Source: Ophiosphaerella korrae
Taxonomy: Eukaryota > Ascomycota > Dothideomycetes > Pleosporales > Phaeosphaeriaceae
Direction: 5' to 3'
Assembly (NCBI GenBank): GCA_028456385.1
Contig: JALNQF010000171.1
Coordinates: 30,738 to 94,737 of the forward strand
Length of the DNA stretch: 64,000 nt
Position numbers and translations under genes: made by a program. Below the pieces are notes generated by a model. That model was not told the origin of the DNA. It saw nothing but the letters and a program-made list of their open reading frames with translations, and made no database searches. Positions 1 through 11,667 of the stretch are shown one piece after another. The stretch's first letter is position 1. Each line of letters starts with the position of its first letter.

Positions 1-114
1 AGCCCCAGGCGCGCCAGGAGGTCCTGGAGGCGGAGGCGGTGGTGGCGCATAGTTGGCTCCTGGAGGCCCTGGCGGAGGCGGTGGTGGTGGTGGAGGTGGA
101 GGAGGGAACGCCAT
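1..114 (-). CDS. Proline-rich protein, N-terminal part only
   Basis: Read on the minus strand, an ATG at 114-112 opens 38 codons with no stop up to the window edge. The product begins Met-Ala-Phe and then runs through two long proline stretches separated by a short Gly/Ala/Asn/Tyr linker. Such N-termini occur in verprolin/WH2 actin regulators, formin-type proteins and several RNA-processing factors, so no function can be assigned from this piece. It is divergently arranged with the eL34 gene, sharing the 588-bp interval between them. The frame choice rests on the ATG and on the other frames giving Gly- or Ala-rich translations of the same repeat. The rest of the gene lies outside the window. 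Confidence 0.55.
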   Translation of the reverse strand, partial: MAFPPPPPPPPPPPPGPPGANYAPPPPPPPGPPGAPGA

Positions 115-702
115 CGTGTCGTGTGTAACAGAGTGCACTATGAAGGGTTAGAAGCTGATCCGGCTGCACTATGTTTGTCTGAAGAAGGTAAAGGTAATGA
201 GGCGAAGTAGTCCGAATTGAATCGGATGAAAGAACTGATGACTTGCCTCAAATATTCTCAAGTTGCTGCTGACCGGCTACTATTACAGCTGGCTGTTGTC
301 GATGCCTAAGAATCCAGTCGGCAAGCTTTGCGCACGGCAAAGCGCCGCGGTTGAGGGTAAACAAGTCGCGTGCGTTCTCGCGTCGTGATTATTTCGATTT
401 ATATTAGCGTAGCAGTAAGGAGCGACTGGGCGCGGTGATTCAAGACTGCTCTCCCACGCGTTGCAGCGATGTGGTGATGGAGCTTTGCTAGCGGCGTCGC
501 ATGTTCGATGATATCTTTTCTTGAGGGTCGCGCCAGGCCCATTGAGCACGTGACATGCATGAGCCAGCCAGCCAAGAGACTAAGCCGCGTCCGACTTAGC
601 CTCAGTTAAGCGACTGAATATTCGCACTCGACCGTCCCTGACCCGATTATCATCACTTGCAACAGATAACTGTCCACGAACTCGCCGGGAAGTCTATCAA
701 AA
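115..702. promoter_or_regulatory. Divergent intergenic region, proline-rich gene / eL34
   Basis: This should hold the promoters of both flanking genes. A CACGTG E-box lies at 547-552, about 150 bp upstream of the eL34 start. No TATA box is convincing. The open frame at 283-549 on the minus strand has no recognisable content and looks accidental. Confidence 0.4.
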
Positions 703-1229
703 ATGCCGTCCTCCAGACTCACCTACGTATGTCGAGCCGAAAACCCATATCTTTCGCCCACGATTTTGGAGGTGTGAAAAGGCACAATGGAGACTAACAT
801 ACGGGCAGAGGCGACGTGCGCCATACAACACCAAGAGCCAGAAGGTCCGCGTGATCAAGGTCAGTAATGAAGCCATACAGATGCGTGCAACAAGTACTAA
901 AGAACGGGCAGACACCTGGCGGCGAGCTCCGTTACCTGCACATCAAGAAGAAGGGCACTGCTCCTAAGTGCGGTGTAAGTTGGCTCCACGATGTCTTGCG
1001 AACTATCTTTGATGATTGCTAGGATTGCGGCACCAAACTCGCTGGTATTCCCGCCCTCCGACCCCGTGAATACGCCACCGTTTCCCGTCCCAAGAAGACC
1101 GTCTCGCGTGCGTATGGTGGATCGCGGTGCGCCAACTGCGTCCAGGACCGCATTGTCCGCGCGTTCCTGATTGAGGAGCAGAAGGTGGTTAAGAAGGTGC
1201 TCAAGGAGTCGCAACAGAAGAAGCGTTAG
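703..1229 (+). CDS. rpl34: 60S ribosomal protein eL34
   Basis: Four exons: 703-726, 809-859, 912-974 and 1023-1229, giving 114 residues. This is a component of the cytosolic large ribosomal subunit. The product shows the family hallmarks in order: Leu-Thr-Tyr followed by an Arg-rich RAPYNT stretch, then [26 protein letters not shown], the paired cysteines of the small zinc-binding motif (two CxxC-like pairs), [11 protein letters not shown], and a basic C-terminus KESQQKKR. Introns of 82, 52 and 48 bp start gtatgt, gtcagt and gtaagt and end in cag or tag. Three introns within the first half of a ribosomal-protein gene is a normal fungal layout. Length matches the family closely, and the ATG is fixed by the conserved N-terminus. 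Confidence 0.95.
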
Positions 1230-1841
1230 GTGGTCATGGTTCAAGGGATATGAGGCTTTAGCATGTCAAAACTGGGGCTATCGGTGTTCATGTGCATTAC
1301 GGGCAGTCTCCTGGTTCGGTCGGCTTTTACGATATCAAGGCGATTTCTGCATCACCCGACGTTCGCCAGAACAGTAGCGTAGTAGGATCACGAATACATC
1401 CACAAGCTACATGTTTCGAGCCCCAGTTGTGTTGGTGAAATTGTAACGTCGGGGAGTGAGAGTGCGATTGCTAGTGACGTGTAGGCTCCAAGAAGCATGT
1501 TGCGTGTTGTGAGTGGTTGTGCATGTAGCTGTTGATCCATCTCACCCAACTAGCGAAGCTTTACATGCACCAGTGCCAAGAATAGCCTGTACTCAACAAG
1601 CAAGGCTGGCAGGGCGCATGTGGTTGGTGAGTCATTGGCCGGCCTCTCTGCTCCGCTTCTCGTGGGTTGTGCGGGTTCGTGCAGGACGACGGGGAACACA
1701 TGATTGTGAGCTTCAGCACGCCTCGGCAGCGATTTGCCCAGTTTCTAGTCACCACATCAATTGGGCCTCCACCCACCAACCCTCGCGAATAATTCGCCCG
1801 AACTTGCACAGCGACATCGGGGGCGCCAGTCGCCAGCTGCC
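1230..1841. other. Intergenic, eL34 3' side and promoter of Zn2Cys6 gene
   Basis: Holds the 3' end of eL34 and the upstream region of the downstream factor. The open frames here overlap on both strands and have no domain-like content. An in-frame extension upstream of 1842 begins at TTG, not ATG, so it was not used as the start of the next gene. Confidence 0.4.
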
Positions 1842-4216
1842 ATGCTGTCATCCATCTCCATGAGTCCAGCCCAAGGCATTGCGCAACAACACGCCTTCGC
1901 ACTGTCGCCCACCAGTCCGACCAGCACCCGAGGATTCAAGCGCTCGGCCTCGAGCGATGAGGACCACGACAACGATGCCGATGCGCGGCCCTCGTCGGCA
2001 CGCCGCAACACGGCAGTCAAGCGCGCCTGCAACGAGTGTCGCCAGCAAAAAGTATGTGATGTGTGATGCCCTGTTCCGTTACACCCCGCTTACCCACGGT
2101 GCTTTTTCTCTAGCTCAAGTGCAACGTCCAGCAAGACCCGTTTGTGAGCTGCAATCGCTGCCAAAAGCAGAATCTCCGATGCGTCATCGAGCCCAATTTC
2201 AAGCGTGTGGGCAAGCGCAATCGCAATGCCGAGATGGAGAAGGAGATGGAGTATCTGCGCGAGCGCCTGGCCCTGTATGAGGGCTCGCAGGCGCTGACCA
2301 GCCAGCCGACACTAAATGCCCCCGACCCGACCATGGACAACAGCCTCTTCGGCACCGGCCCTGCCACCAAGATGGAGGACGAGGCTTTCCTGCAGACCCA
2401 GCACCAGCAGGTGGCCGCCACGTCCCTGCTGGACCTACGCAGCGGCTCGCCCATGTTCTATCCTCTGGGCTCGGGCGACTCGCACGTGCGCCTCAGCCAC
2501 AGCGAGGTCACTGAGCTGTTCAACGAGTACTTTGACCTGTATCACCCATTCCTACCTTTCCTAGACCAGACACGCTCGCCTGACGAATACCATTCGCAAG
2601 ACCACAAGCTGTTGTTCTGGGCCATCATCAGCGTCGCAGCCCGCCGCCACAGCGGCCGGCCTGGCCTGTTGAAGGATCTTTCGAAGCCGCTCACCGATCT
2701 CATCTGGGACTCGATCCGGAACCAGCCGAACCATCATGTTGTAAAGGCATTGTGTCTACTTTGCACTTGGCCCATCCCAGCCGAACGCACCGTGACCGAC
2801 CCAACATTCATTCTCTGTGGCGCCATGATGCAGGTCTCCATGCAGATAGGTCTCCATCAGCCCACTCACGCCCAAGACTTTGTCCGGACAAAAGTACGAT
2901 TACGGCAGGAAGACATCAATGATCGACTGCGAACATGGGCTGTCTGCAATATCGTAGCTCAAACGTAAGTTGTTCGTCCTTCTTCGGAGTCCTTACTTAA
3001 TGTATATAGGGTTTCTACTGGTAACGGACAACCATCAATTACCCTCTACAACTCTATGCTCGAATTCGACATCGATGACGAAAACGATATGCGCATTCTT
3101 CCTCCTACCTTGTTTGTCCGATTACGCCAGGAAAAGGCTGCAGACCGAATAGGCAGACAGCTCTACTCAACCAATCGAGATCGGTCAGATGAAGAAGCCA
3201 TCATCTATCTAAATATGCAAGCGGAACGACTAAAAACGGAGCGCAAATCCGTTGATGGAGTTGACAATGGTGTGTTAGGTTGAAGCCCCTACTCTAGACT
3301 TATGACATGACTAATCCTTCCAGAACTTGAGGAGCTTTATCATCGTGCCGTATCATTACATACCCATCTTTATTCATTCTTTGTTGCAGATCCTCGCCTC
3401 GAACGGCGCGATGACTTGGTCGCCTTATACTATGCCGCTACAGGCTACCTAGATCGCGTATTCAAACTCCACCGCGAGAATAAGCTGGCCTTTGTGCCAT
3501 ATTACATTATGCAAATGTCACTCGCTGCAGGCTTTGCACTGCTGAAAATTCTCAACTCTGATTTCGCAAGCAGATTGCAACCCGATCAAGGCCGAAAGTA
3601 CGTCCTACAGACGGTAGACGTTCTGAGGAAGTCCAAAGTCTGGCCGAATGACCTATTGGATCGCTTCGCCGAGGTTTTAGCGCAGCTATGGAAAGAGAGT
3701 TCTCGGGGACGCAGCCTTCACAGCATGTCACAGTCCCCATCTGTCAGCAATGCAGGCATGACTACCTTCAATCAAAACACCCAGCAACAGTCACTACCTC
3801 AATCACAATCAAATCACCGCAGGGATAGCTCTAGTATTCATGAAGATCCTCTGGGTTTGATAGTCCGAAGCCGAAAGAGCATGAGTGTGGTGTTTGATTG
3901 CGTCTGGCGGTGGCGAGAGGCGCAAGTCAGTGGTGCAGCAGATCAGCTCGATGCTACTATAATAACCAATCCAACAAACCCAGATTCTTCTACAAACTCT
4001 ACGCCACCCCCTGGTGTAGTCGTGGAAAATCCAGCCCATGGTCTACCAAACTTCAATCCTCATCTTAACACGCTGAGCATGCCACTCCAGCTACCACAGG
4101 GACTTGCAAGTGCTAACAGTTTTGAGTTCTTTGATTCCGTATCCTGGATGTTAGACACGCAAAACGATTGGAACCAGTACCCAGCTGGGGGATTTGGTCA
4201 CGACTTTGGGACTTAG
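1842..4216 (+). CDS. Zn2Cys6 transcription factor, Leu3/War1-like
   Basis: Four exons (1842-2051, 2114-2964, 3010-3269, 3324-4216) encode 737 residues. The binuclear zinc cluster has cysteines near residues 63, 66, 73, 83, 86 and 93, spacing CX2CX6CX9CX2CX6C. The first intron lies inside it, right after the first two cysteines. A basic linker (FKRVGKR) and a short coiled coil (EMEKEMEYLRERL) follow, as in dimeric Leu3-type factors. A fungal middle-homology region starts near LFNEYFDLYHPF. The C-terminal third is Gln/Ser/Asn-rich, plausibly activating. Introns are 62, 45 and 54 bp and all junctions keep frame. The link to branched-chain amino-acid control (Leu3) or weak-acid response (War1) is by family resemblance only; targets cannot be inferred. 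Confidence 0.85.
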
Positions 4217-5056
4217 AGCTTACTGTGTCAATCTGTCCTCACATGGATAGCATCTATTTTATGCCTTGGAAGCTCTATTGCTTCGAATATCTCTATTAGG
4301 TTCTTCGGTGTGTTACTTGACTATTTTAGCGCGGCGTTCTGGGAGGTCTGGCTGGCATGGAGTCCAAAGCTGCTGGAATCCATGCACTCATGAGCCTCAT
4401 TTTTTTTTTCACTATTGGATCAATCCAAGATAGTAATTACTGCACAGCACTGTATTACGCCAATATAAATACCTTAGAATAAAAGATTTCCTGGAAAGTC
4501 TGTTGCGTATCGTCCCAACGTCCATTTCTAAACTCTGCAATCAAGTCCTCCCTCCCACGCCACTTTTCTCCCCTCATCCCAAACACACAACAAGCCCCAA
4601 TGCCATGGACATCGACTGCGTCAAATCGTTCGTCTGCAACTTTGCTCACCTCCACCACTTCCCGTCTTTACCTTCTCAAACCCCTCCTCGCACCACAGTT
4701 TCCTACCTAGTAACCCGCCCTTCATGCCTGTGCAGACAGGACGGGCAGGCAATGTTAAATGCAACAAGCATGTACCATGGGAGTTGTATGCCTTTGCACG
4801 CACCGCGCTCGGTTTATATGAATAGGGTATGTTACTTGCGTGGCGCGACGTAAGCGAGCGGAGATGCGATCTGACATGGGTGTGGGTGAATGTATCGCAT
4901 TGTCGCAGGATAATATGCCCGGGGAAAACTGAATGAGTAAAAAGGTAAAAGATCAAGGTGATATTGAGTTGCGCAAAATCTATCCCAAAGTCCTTGACAG
5001 AAAACCAAATAAGTTGTCCAAACGCCAAAAAAAAATGCGCTACGAAATTTCACGCT
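4217..5056. other. Convergent intergenic region
   Basis: The Zn2Cys6 gene and the alkaline phosphatase gene end towards each other here. The interval contains poly-T and poly-A stretches (near 4400 and 5028). Overlapping short open frames show no recognisable protein and are treated as noise. Confidence 0.35.
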
Positions 5057-6835
5057 CTATAATCCACACCCGCACTCGGAGCCGTGCTCGATGCCCCGCT
5101 TCTTGAAGTCGCCACTGTACGTCAAATGGTTCTGGCCATCGAGTCGTTCGCCCTCGGCAGGAATTCTACCCATCCATCCGCCCTCGTTCGCATCTGTGGT
5201 TTTCATCCGCAGACCCTTCTCCCTCAACTCCTTCGTCACAGATTCGACGTCCACGCCCAGATAGTCCCTCAGGAAAGTGCCAACTTCCGTGTTCTCGTGG
5301 TTGCCTACGAGTGCACGCGCAGCGCTAGGGTCAGAGGAGTAGATGTTGACATCGGCGGCGGAGTGGCCATGGGTAGACCAGCCGGTCTGGCTGCGGCGCG
5401 ACACCATGTCGGCATACAAGTATAGGGCTGTCTCGGGGTGCGCAACGAGGGCCGCGATTTCGGCGTCGCTAGCGTCGAAGATGCCGAGGCCGTCTTTGAC
5501 TTCGTCCTTGAGAAATTCCGTGACTTGAGAGGATGTGGGGCTGGAAATGAGGTAGGTGGTGTAACGCAGGGCCATGCGTTCGGCCGAGTGCGATATGTTG
5601 GCGAGGGGCGACGGGTACCAGACGTAGTCGGGGTAGGCGGTGTGCGGTTGGCGGGCAGTGGCCAGGCCGCCGGTTTCATGGTCGGATGTAGAGACCATGA
5701 CAGCTTCCGTCTGGTCGGTTTTGAGAAAGTCGAGGACGGAGGAGAAGGCTTTGTCGTAGGCGAGGACTTCGTGGACCTGGGCGGCGGGGTCGTTGTGGTG
5801 GCCTGCGTGGTCGATGCGCGAGCCTTCGATCATGAGGAAGAAGCCCTTGTCGCTGTCACGTGTGGCGGCGCTGAGAGCGTGGAGGGCGGTCTCGGCCATT
5901 TCATGGAGAGAGGGGTAGACGGCGTTTTCGCTGCGGCGGTCGATTTCATAGGGGATGTCGGTGTCGGCGAAGAGGCCTAGCATGGGGAAATCGAGGGCGG
6001 CTCCACCCTTGAGCTTGTCAAAAGCAGCTCGGTCATCGATGTAGTTGAAACCATTCTGCTTGGCCAGGGCGACTATGTCCTTGCCGTCGGCGCGACATGA
6101 CGAGTCGACGGTAGAGTTGGGCAGGAAGTGGCAGCGTCCGCCGCCGAACATCAGATCCACGACACGTCCCAGGGGATGGTCGCCCACCATCTGCTCGGCA
6201 ATACGATCCTCCTCCTGTCGCATGTTCACGTGGGCGGCGAAGCAGGCCGGGGTTGCATCTGTAATGCGCGTCGTTACCACGAGGCCCGTCATGTAGCCGG
6301 CCTTCTTTGCCGCCTCCAACACGGTTCCGCAGGGCTCGTGGTCGGGAGTGACGGATATGGCGCCATTGTAGCTCTTCTGGGCGCATGAGAAGGCCGTGGC
6401 ACCGGCAGCCGAGTCGGTGATGAGAGAAGACGACGAGCGGGTGCGCGACTGGCCGATAAGGTGTTGATCGATGACGAGTTGTTCGCCGAAGGGTGCGCCG
6501 TTCTGGAATTGCATAAAGCTGCGCGTAAGACTCAGACTAGTCGGACCCATGCCGTCCGACACCATGAAGATCAGATTGCGTTTGCCGCTGTGCTTCCTAT
6601 CCGTCCCATCTGCCCCGTTCTTCTGATACACCACGGCTAGCATGATGACGGCTGCTGTTGCCACCACCGCCCATACCCACAGCCCTATCTCGCGCCAGAA
6701 CCCCCACGTCCGTTGGCCGTCTATGTTGCGCTTGGTGCGTTGGCCGTGAAGGAGCGCCTCATCTTCAGCAAGGCCGCGGTCGCCGCTGAAGTCGCTCGAG
6801 GGGCGGCCGGAAAAAAGGGGTCGGGTCCCTGCCAT
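5057..6835 (-). CDS. Vacuolar alkaline phosphatase (PHO8 type)
   Basis: Single exon of 592 residues. It hydrolyses phosphate monoesters in the vacuole lumen. A type II membrane topology is visible: a roughly 45-residue cytosolic tail, one hydrophobic segment at about residues 50-70, then the catalytic domain. The metal-binding MVSDGMG motif is near residue 91-97. The nucleophile serine is S142 in DSAAGATAF. Later metal-ligand motifs appear as EGSRIDHAGH and STSDHETGG, and the terminal ligand region as WSTHGHSAADV. The C-terminus ends with three closely spaced cysteines. The start was placed at ATG 6835 because the seven extra in-frame codons upstream begin with TTG. In yeast the enzyme is induced by phosphate starvation; I see no CACGTG in the 300 bp upstream here. 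Confidence 0.93.
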   Translation of the reverse strand: MAGTRPLFSGRPSSDFSGDRGLAEDEALLHGQRTKRNIDGQRTWGFWREIGLWVWAVVATAAVIMLAVVYQKNGADGTDRKHSGKRNLIFMVSDGMGPTSLSLTRSFMQFQNGAPFGEQLVIDQHLIGQSRTRSSSSLITDSAAGATAFSCAQKSYNGAISVTPDHEPCGTVLEAAKKAGYMTGLVVTTRITDATPACFAAHVNMRQEEDRIAEQMVGDHPLGRVVDLMFGGGRCHFLPNSTVDSSCRADGKDIVALAKQNGFNYIDDRAAFDKLKGGAALDFPMLGLFADTDIPYEIDRRSENAVYPSLHEMAETALHALSAATRDSDKGFFLMIEGSRIDHAGHHNDPAAQVHEVLAYDKAFSSVLDFLKTDQTEAVMVSTSDHETGGLATARQPHTAYPDYVWYPSPLANISHSAERMALRYTTYLISSPTSSQVTEFLKDEVKDGLGIFDASDAEIAALVAHPETALYLYADMVSRRSQTGWSTHGHSAADVNIYSSDPSAARALVGNHENTEVGTFLRDYLGVDVESVTKELREKGLRMKTTDANEGGWMGRIPAEGERLDGQNHLTYSGDFKKRGIEHGSECGCGL

Positions 6836-7003
6836 GTTGTTGACCAGTGATACCAAGGTACGTAGGAAAGCAAAAGAGTACTATCTAAAGGAGTGACGGC
6901 GCTGGGTCAAGGCAGCATCATGTGTATGTTTGGCAGGGTGTGGCAGTGATGTAGGCACGGTCGCAGGTAAGGTGGTTGGCTTGGCAAGCCTTGTGATCAT
7001 CTG

Positions 7004-7042
7004 GACGAGGAGCATGATCAATGATCAATGATCATCCTCGTC
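7004..7042. promoter_or_regulatory. Inverted repeat around three TGATCA units
   Basis: Eight-base perfect arms (gacgagga and tcctcgtc) flank three copies of the palindrome TGATCA spaced seven bases apart. The element lies about 170 bp upstream of the alkaline phosphatase start and about 100 bp past the stop of the C34 gene. It could be a regulator binding site or a transcript hairpin. The rest of 6836-7137 shows nothing distinctive. Confidence 0.35.
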
Positions 7043-7137
7043 TGTGCTACACACTGCCAATCATTTGCAATTTTGCATACTAGTTATCATAGAGGGGTAT
7101 AAGTATCTAAACGCCGCCGCTATGCCCAGATTGTTCT

Positions 7138-8286
7138 TCATATCTCTTCGGACTGCGTCTCCAGCCACTGCCCAAAGTAGACACACGTCCTTGCTGAGAT
7201 GTCGCCTTCGTCTCCACACAGATGGAATACGGGGCAATTGCCGCATGGCGCATCAACAAAGCCGTTGTACACCTTGGTGTCGGTCGCAGTCAACACGGTC
7301 CTGTAGTCCAGCCCAGATATCTTCTCTAGACGGCCATCCAGTACCATCATCTCCAGCAACTGCTCCATATCATCCTCTCGACAAACCTTGCCTCGCAGCA
7401 CCTCTTTCGAGTTGAGCCAGTTGGCGACCGACGTCGCCGTCGGAAAGTGCGGATTGTTCTTGTGCACGAGTCTGGATGAGTTTGCATCTCGTGACGTGTG
7501 GTATGGCTTCACCGCAGGCGCGTCCTCAATATCGCGTATGCCCAGCACTTGGGCCTTTTTGTGTGCGATTTCTGCCGTCCTATCGTGTATGTTGTAGTCG
7601 TTCCAGTTGCCAGGCACCTTGATACACGTCTCGTTCTCCACATGTTGCGCAACCGCACTCGATATAGCGTCGATGAGAGCCGTGTCGAAGTCGCCGTCTG
7701 ACTGCCATGGCCCACCAGCTATGTCCTCGGACGGCCGCAGATGCTTCAGCAGATACATTTTCCGGTTGGGGAACTTGACGCTCATGACCGATTGCACCAG
7801 GTCCTTTGATTCCAGGCTCTTGAGACATTTGGTCAGGACTTGTTGGGTGACGTTTGTTCTGTTGCGCAGTGCCTTGGACCAGATGCCCTCGGCCTGCACC
7901 TGGTCAATGTGGTGGTAGAGGAGGCGCTCGTCAGGCGTCAGTCGCCGTAACCTAAGGCTGTGAGCATAACAAGTTATCGCCATATACCTCTACGTTACGT
8001 ACTTGTCGGCCTCTGACTTGGACCGCAGCTTCCAGCACGGCTCGCCCTCGAGGGTCATGAGCTTCATGAGATGGCGGTCGCACAGCTCTTGCAGCAGCAT
8101 GGTCAGCTCGGCCATGGTCTCAGCAACCTGCATATTCGACAGATCGCGCTGGAAGAAAACGGTGCCTTGCGAGCGCAGGGCGCATTTGTCGTAGAGCGCA
8201 TCGGCGGGGCTAACCACATCGTTGGCCGGTTTGATATCGGCAGCTTCTGCCTCCATAGGCACTGAAGGCGCATCTACTGCAGCCAT
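7138..8286 (-). CDS. rpc34: RNA polymerase III subunit C34 (RPC6)
   Basis: Two exons (8286-8003 and 7957-7138) with a 45-bp intron give 367 residues, the usual length for this subunit. C34 forms the Pol III-specific C82/C34/C31 subcomplex, which contacts TFIIIB and helps open promoters of tRNA and 5S genes in the nucleus. The N-terminal half holds tandem winged-helix domains: CDRHLMKLM, then LTPDERLLYHHI, then GIWSKALRNRTNV and LESKDLVQSV. The C-terminus has the expected Cys-rich end with CGNCPVFHLC and a last Cys, the iron-sulfur/zinc-binding region. The junction reads Asp-Asn-Leu-Arg and keeps frame. It lies tandem with the phosphatase gene and divergent from the MFS gene. Confidence 0.92.
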
Positions 8287-8946
8287 GATGTGACGTAAAT
8301 GTGCTATCGATCAATCATGGGAAGTTTTGTGCTGACTGATTACCCAATTTGTCTCTTTGATTTTGCAGTCTCGTCAATTCAAGTCGGGAAAAAAGTCAAC
8401 GTGACTGGTGCACGTGCCAATGCTTCAATTGTGGGCCTTTCACGGACAGGACCGCGCGGGGAACCTCCGATCATGTCTCAATATCTAGTTAGTCCCCGTC
8501 TCCAATCTGGTCTGACCTATTGCATGTCAATACTTGCCGTCTTATTCTCCTAATCAATCCCATGCTTACTGCATTAGCTACTGTAATTCCCTACCATCAT
8601 CCCAGCATCGCAGCCTCGGCGATTCCTATTGTAGACTGCTACCTTCACCTCCCTGCTCCACCCTATTCCCGCTCCTTGATCCGTACCACCTCCATGCATC
8701 TAGTCTGCCGATTTACCTTTCGGCCCTTCGCACCATCCTTTGCGCCAATCAACTGAATATATGATCATGCAGCCACATCATTGACATGCCCATAGCGATG
8801 GGTACCCCGGGTTTCCCCCAGCCCTAGTCTCCATTTCTATTACATCTGAGACTCTTTAAGCATTATGACTCGTGCAAGATGCAGTGCGCCTTTAATCACT
8901 GTACCTATTGCCCTTTGTTTTTCTCCTGTTCTACACCATCCTCACC
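8287..8946. promoter_or_regulatory. Divergent promoter region, C34 / MFS transporter
   Basis: Both flanking genes are transcribed away from this interval. A CACGTG E-box sits near 8410. The strand nearest the MFS gene is pyrimidine-rich (C/T runs at 8620-8760), typical of fungal leader regions. An in-frame extension of the MFS frame up to 8908 lacks an ATG. No coding content was recognised. Confidence 0.4.
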
Positions 8947-10996
8947 ATGGCGGAAGAGAAGGGCGTTCGGGAAAATGTCACTGCTACAAACTCTCTAACC
9001 CATATTACAACTCCTAATCAAGCTCTTCGCCATGACCAAGTCGCCCAAGAGGCTCTTGGTGGCCACACTGCCGATCTCGGTAAGGCCTACTTCACCAGTC
9101 TGAACTTCATCGGCACTGTGATTGTAAATCTGCATTCATCTCCATGTTATCATCATTAATTAGTAACAGGCTACTTGCCTAGCCCAGATCTCTGGCTATC
9201 TTGGATGGGTTCTTCCTGCAAACACTCTTGCCCTTATTGATGCTGCCATTGGACCTTCTCCAAACATCATCTGGGTCGGCATTTCATGGACTGCCGGCTT
9301 CGCTATTGGCTTCACCCTCGTTGGTCGCCTGTCAGATATATTTGGTAGAAGATGGTAAGTATAGTTAGAGTCCATAATCATAGTGCAGTACTAATTCTCA
9401 GGTTCTTCATCTGCTCATCGATTTTGGGTTTAATCGGAACCATCATTGGGGCTAGTGCTCAAAGCATCAACATGCTAATTGTATGTACAATAGTATCTTG
9501 AGAAGAATCTTGCTAAATTCACAGGCTACAAACTCAATTAACGGGCTTGCTGCGGCTGGACAACTTTCGTTCCACGTTATCCTCGGCGAGCTCGTACCCA
9601 ATAGTCTCAGAGGCCCAGTAAACGCCTTTGTCCTTTCCACATCTATTCCCTTCGCAGTTTTCGGCCCACCCGTCGCCCGAGCACTGTACTTGAACACCGA
9701 GCTGCAATGGCGGTGGTGCTACATCCTTGGCGTAATAGTCAACACTCTTGCCATTCTTCTCTACTTCTTCTTCTACCACCCACCAACATATGTAAGCCAT
9801 CCGCCTAGTATACACGGTATACGCGGCTTAGCTAGGCTGACGCTGCTAGAAAATGCTTCACGTTGGGGGCAAATCCAAGGCTCAACAGCTCAAAACACTC
9901 GATTGGCTAGGCATTTTCCTCTTCTCAACAGGCCTAGTAGTATTCCTCATCGGCATGAATTGGGGCGGCTCAGCCTACCCCTGGAAGAGTGGACACGTCC
10001 TCGGGTCAGTATTCAACCACCGTAAAGTTATCATGCCAATGTATTAGCAGAGCTCTTTTCGCCGGATTCACCACTCTCGTCGCCTTCTGCTTTTGGGAAG
10101 TCTACTCTGGCCTTGAATATCCCCTGATCCCAATGCATCTCTTCAAAAATATTCCCTACGACGCAAACGTTGCCTGCGCCAGTCTCGCCGCGATTGTATA
10201 CTACGCAAATACCATACTTTGGCCTACAATGCTTTCCTCTCTTTTTACAACCTCTATCACTCAAACCGGATGGCTCTCTGTACGTTTCCCTTCCCCCTCT
10301 CCACCCAACTAATACCTCTAGTGCGCTGTCGGCGGCGGTCTTCTCGCAGGCCAAATCCTCGCCGGCGCCGGCATCCGTCTGATCCCACGCATGCGCCTCC
10401 AAATGACGCTTGCAGCCCTCGTCACGGCTACCCTAACTACCGCCCTCGCATCCTCCACACCACATACCCGCGACTCCACCACCGCCCTCATCCTCCTCGC
10501 CACCCTTGCTGCTGGCTACGTCGAGAATTTAACCCTCTCTTCCACCGCATACCTCTGGGACCCAGCACACTTCGGCCTCGTAACAGGCGTCATGGGCGGC
10601 ATCCGCACCGCCACCGCCGCCATCGCAACAAGCATGTACTCCTCCATCCTTGCCACCCAGCTCGCCACACAAATCCCCTCGCACGTCGGCCCCGCCGCTC
10701 TCGCCGCAGGCCTTGACCCGTCCGTCCTCCCCGCGCTGCTCGCTGGCGTTTCCGCAGGAAATATTGAGCATGTTTCTGGCGTGTCGGCGCTTGTTGCGCG
10801 GGTTACGGCTGATGCGGTGAAGGAGGCGTATATGCGCAGTTTTCGTGTCGTCTTTCTTTGCACACTGCCGTTTGGTGTAGGGCTGGTCGTGGCGGCGTTG
10901 TGGAGCCCGGATGTGGAGGTCTTTTTGACGGATGAGGTTGCGAGGAAGATGGGTGGTGGGAAAGAAAGGAAGGAGGAGGAGGAGGGTGTTGTGTAG
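8947..10996 (+). CDS. MFS drug/siderophore transporter, TRI12 family
   Basis: Seven exons: 8947-9123, 9170-9354, 9402-9480, 9525-9791, 9850-10004, 10051-10279 and 10322-10996; 588 residues. This is a plasma-membrane proton antiporter of the DHA2 class (12-14 helices expected). The signature between helices 2 and 3 is VGRLSDIFGRRW. A helix-1 stretch IATCLAQISGYLGW and an ISWTAGFAIGFTLVG helix precede it, and GELVPNSLRGP follows, all as in TRI12-type trichothecene/siderophore pumps. The loop after helix 6 contains the charged KSKAQQLKTLDWLG, then LFSTGLVVFLIGMNWGG. Introns of 42-58 bp all keep frame. The exon 6 acceptor could instead be three bases upstream. The substrate cannot be told; no toxin or siderophore biosynthesis gene is nearby. 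Confidence 0.88.
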
Positions 10997-11667
10997 TGTA
11001 GTGATGACGGCAAAAGGTTTGGGTTGGGGTGTGTTTTGATAAAGGGTTGTGGAAAATGAAGTATTGTAGTGTGCAGCTTTATCTGAGGCTGTGATCAGGT
11101 AGCGGCGTTGGGTTTGCAATCCATGGGGTTGGTGTTGTTGGTTTTGTCCTTTGATAAGTTTGCCCAAAGCGAAGGCGATTTTCGGATAGTTACCATAGTG
11201 AAACTGTAGTGTTACAATAGTAACCTTGATCTAAAGACTCGAGTGTATATTCAGTTGGTCAGATTTTACTGAGTTATACTAGCAAGTTCTCAATGCTTCT
11301 CTCAACATTCCTACTCTCTTTAAAATTAAATTTGTAACAAGTAGAAAAATAATTTATGAGACTTTGTATATCTATGAATTTTCCCCGAAAGATGCTAACA
11401 TATGCATGTGTTTCTATTCATCTTCTATAATAGCTACTTTTTGGTGAGGCTCGGTGAGGCTTCGATCCGGGATTCCGAACTTTTAACTCTGTGCCGTGCA
11501 CGTTACAGAAATTGTAGCATGCAATTCGTCTCCGATAATGTTCCCTCAAACCCAGAGCACCCCTCCAATTGTTGTCTTCTTGAAGGTGTGATTACTTGTA
11601 TGCGGAAGCGTTCTGCCTTCGAGCAAAGGCGGTCGGGTCTAGTAATGGTGACGGCGTGAGGAGCGGG
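10997..11667. other. Intergenic, convergent
   Basis: The GC-rich 3' end of the transporter gives way to A/T-rich DNA from about 11180 to 11420. Open frames antisense to the transporter (10516-11167, minus) are shadows of its Ala/Thr-rich codons. No further gene was recognised. Confidence 0.35.

Noticed and set aside
10516..11167. Long antis­ense frames over the MFS 3' end
   Set aside because: Shadows of alanine- and threonine-rich codons on the other strand; the MFS frame explains the DNA.
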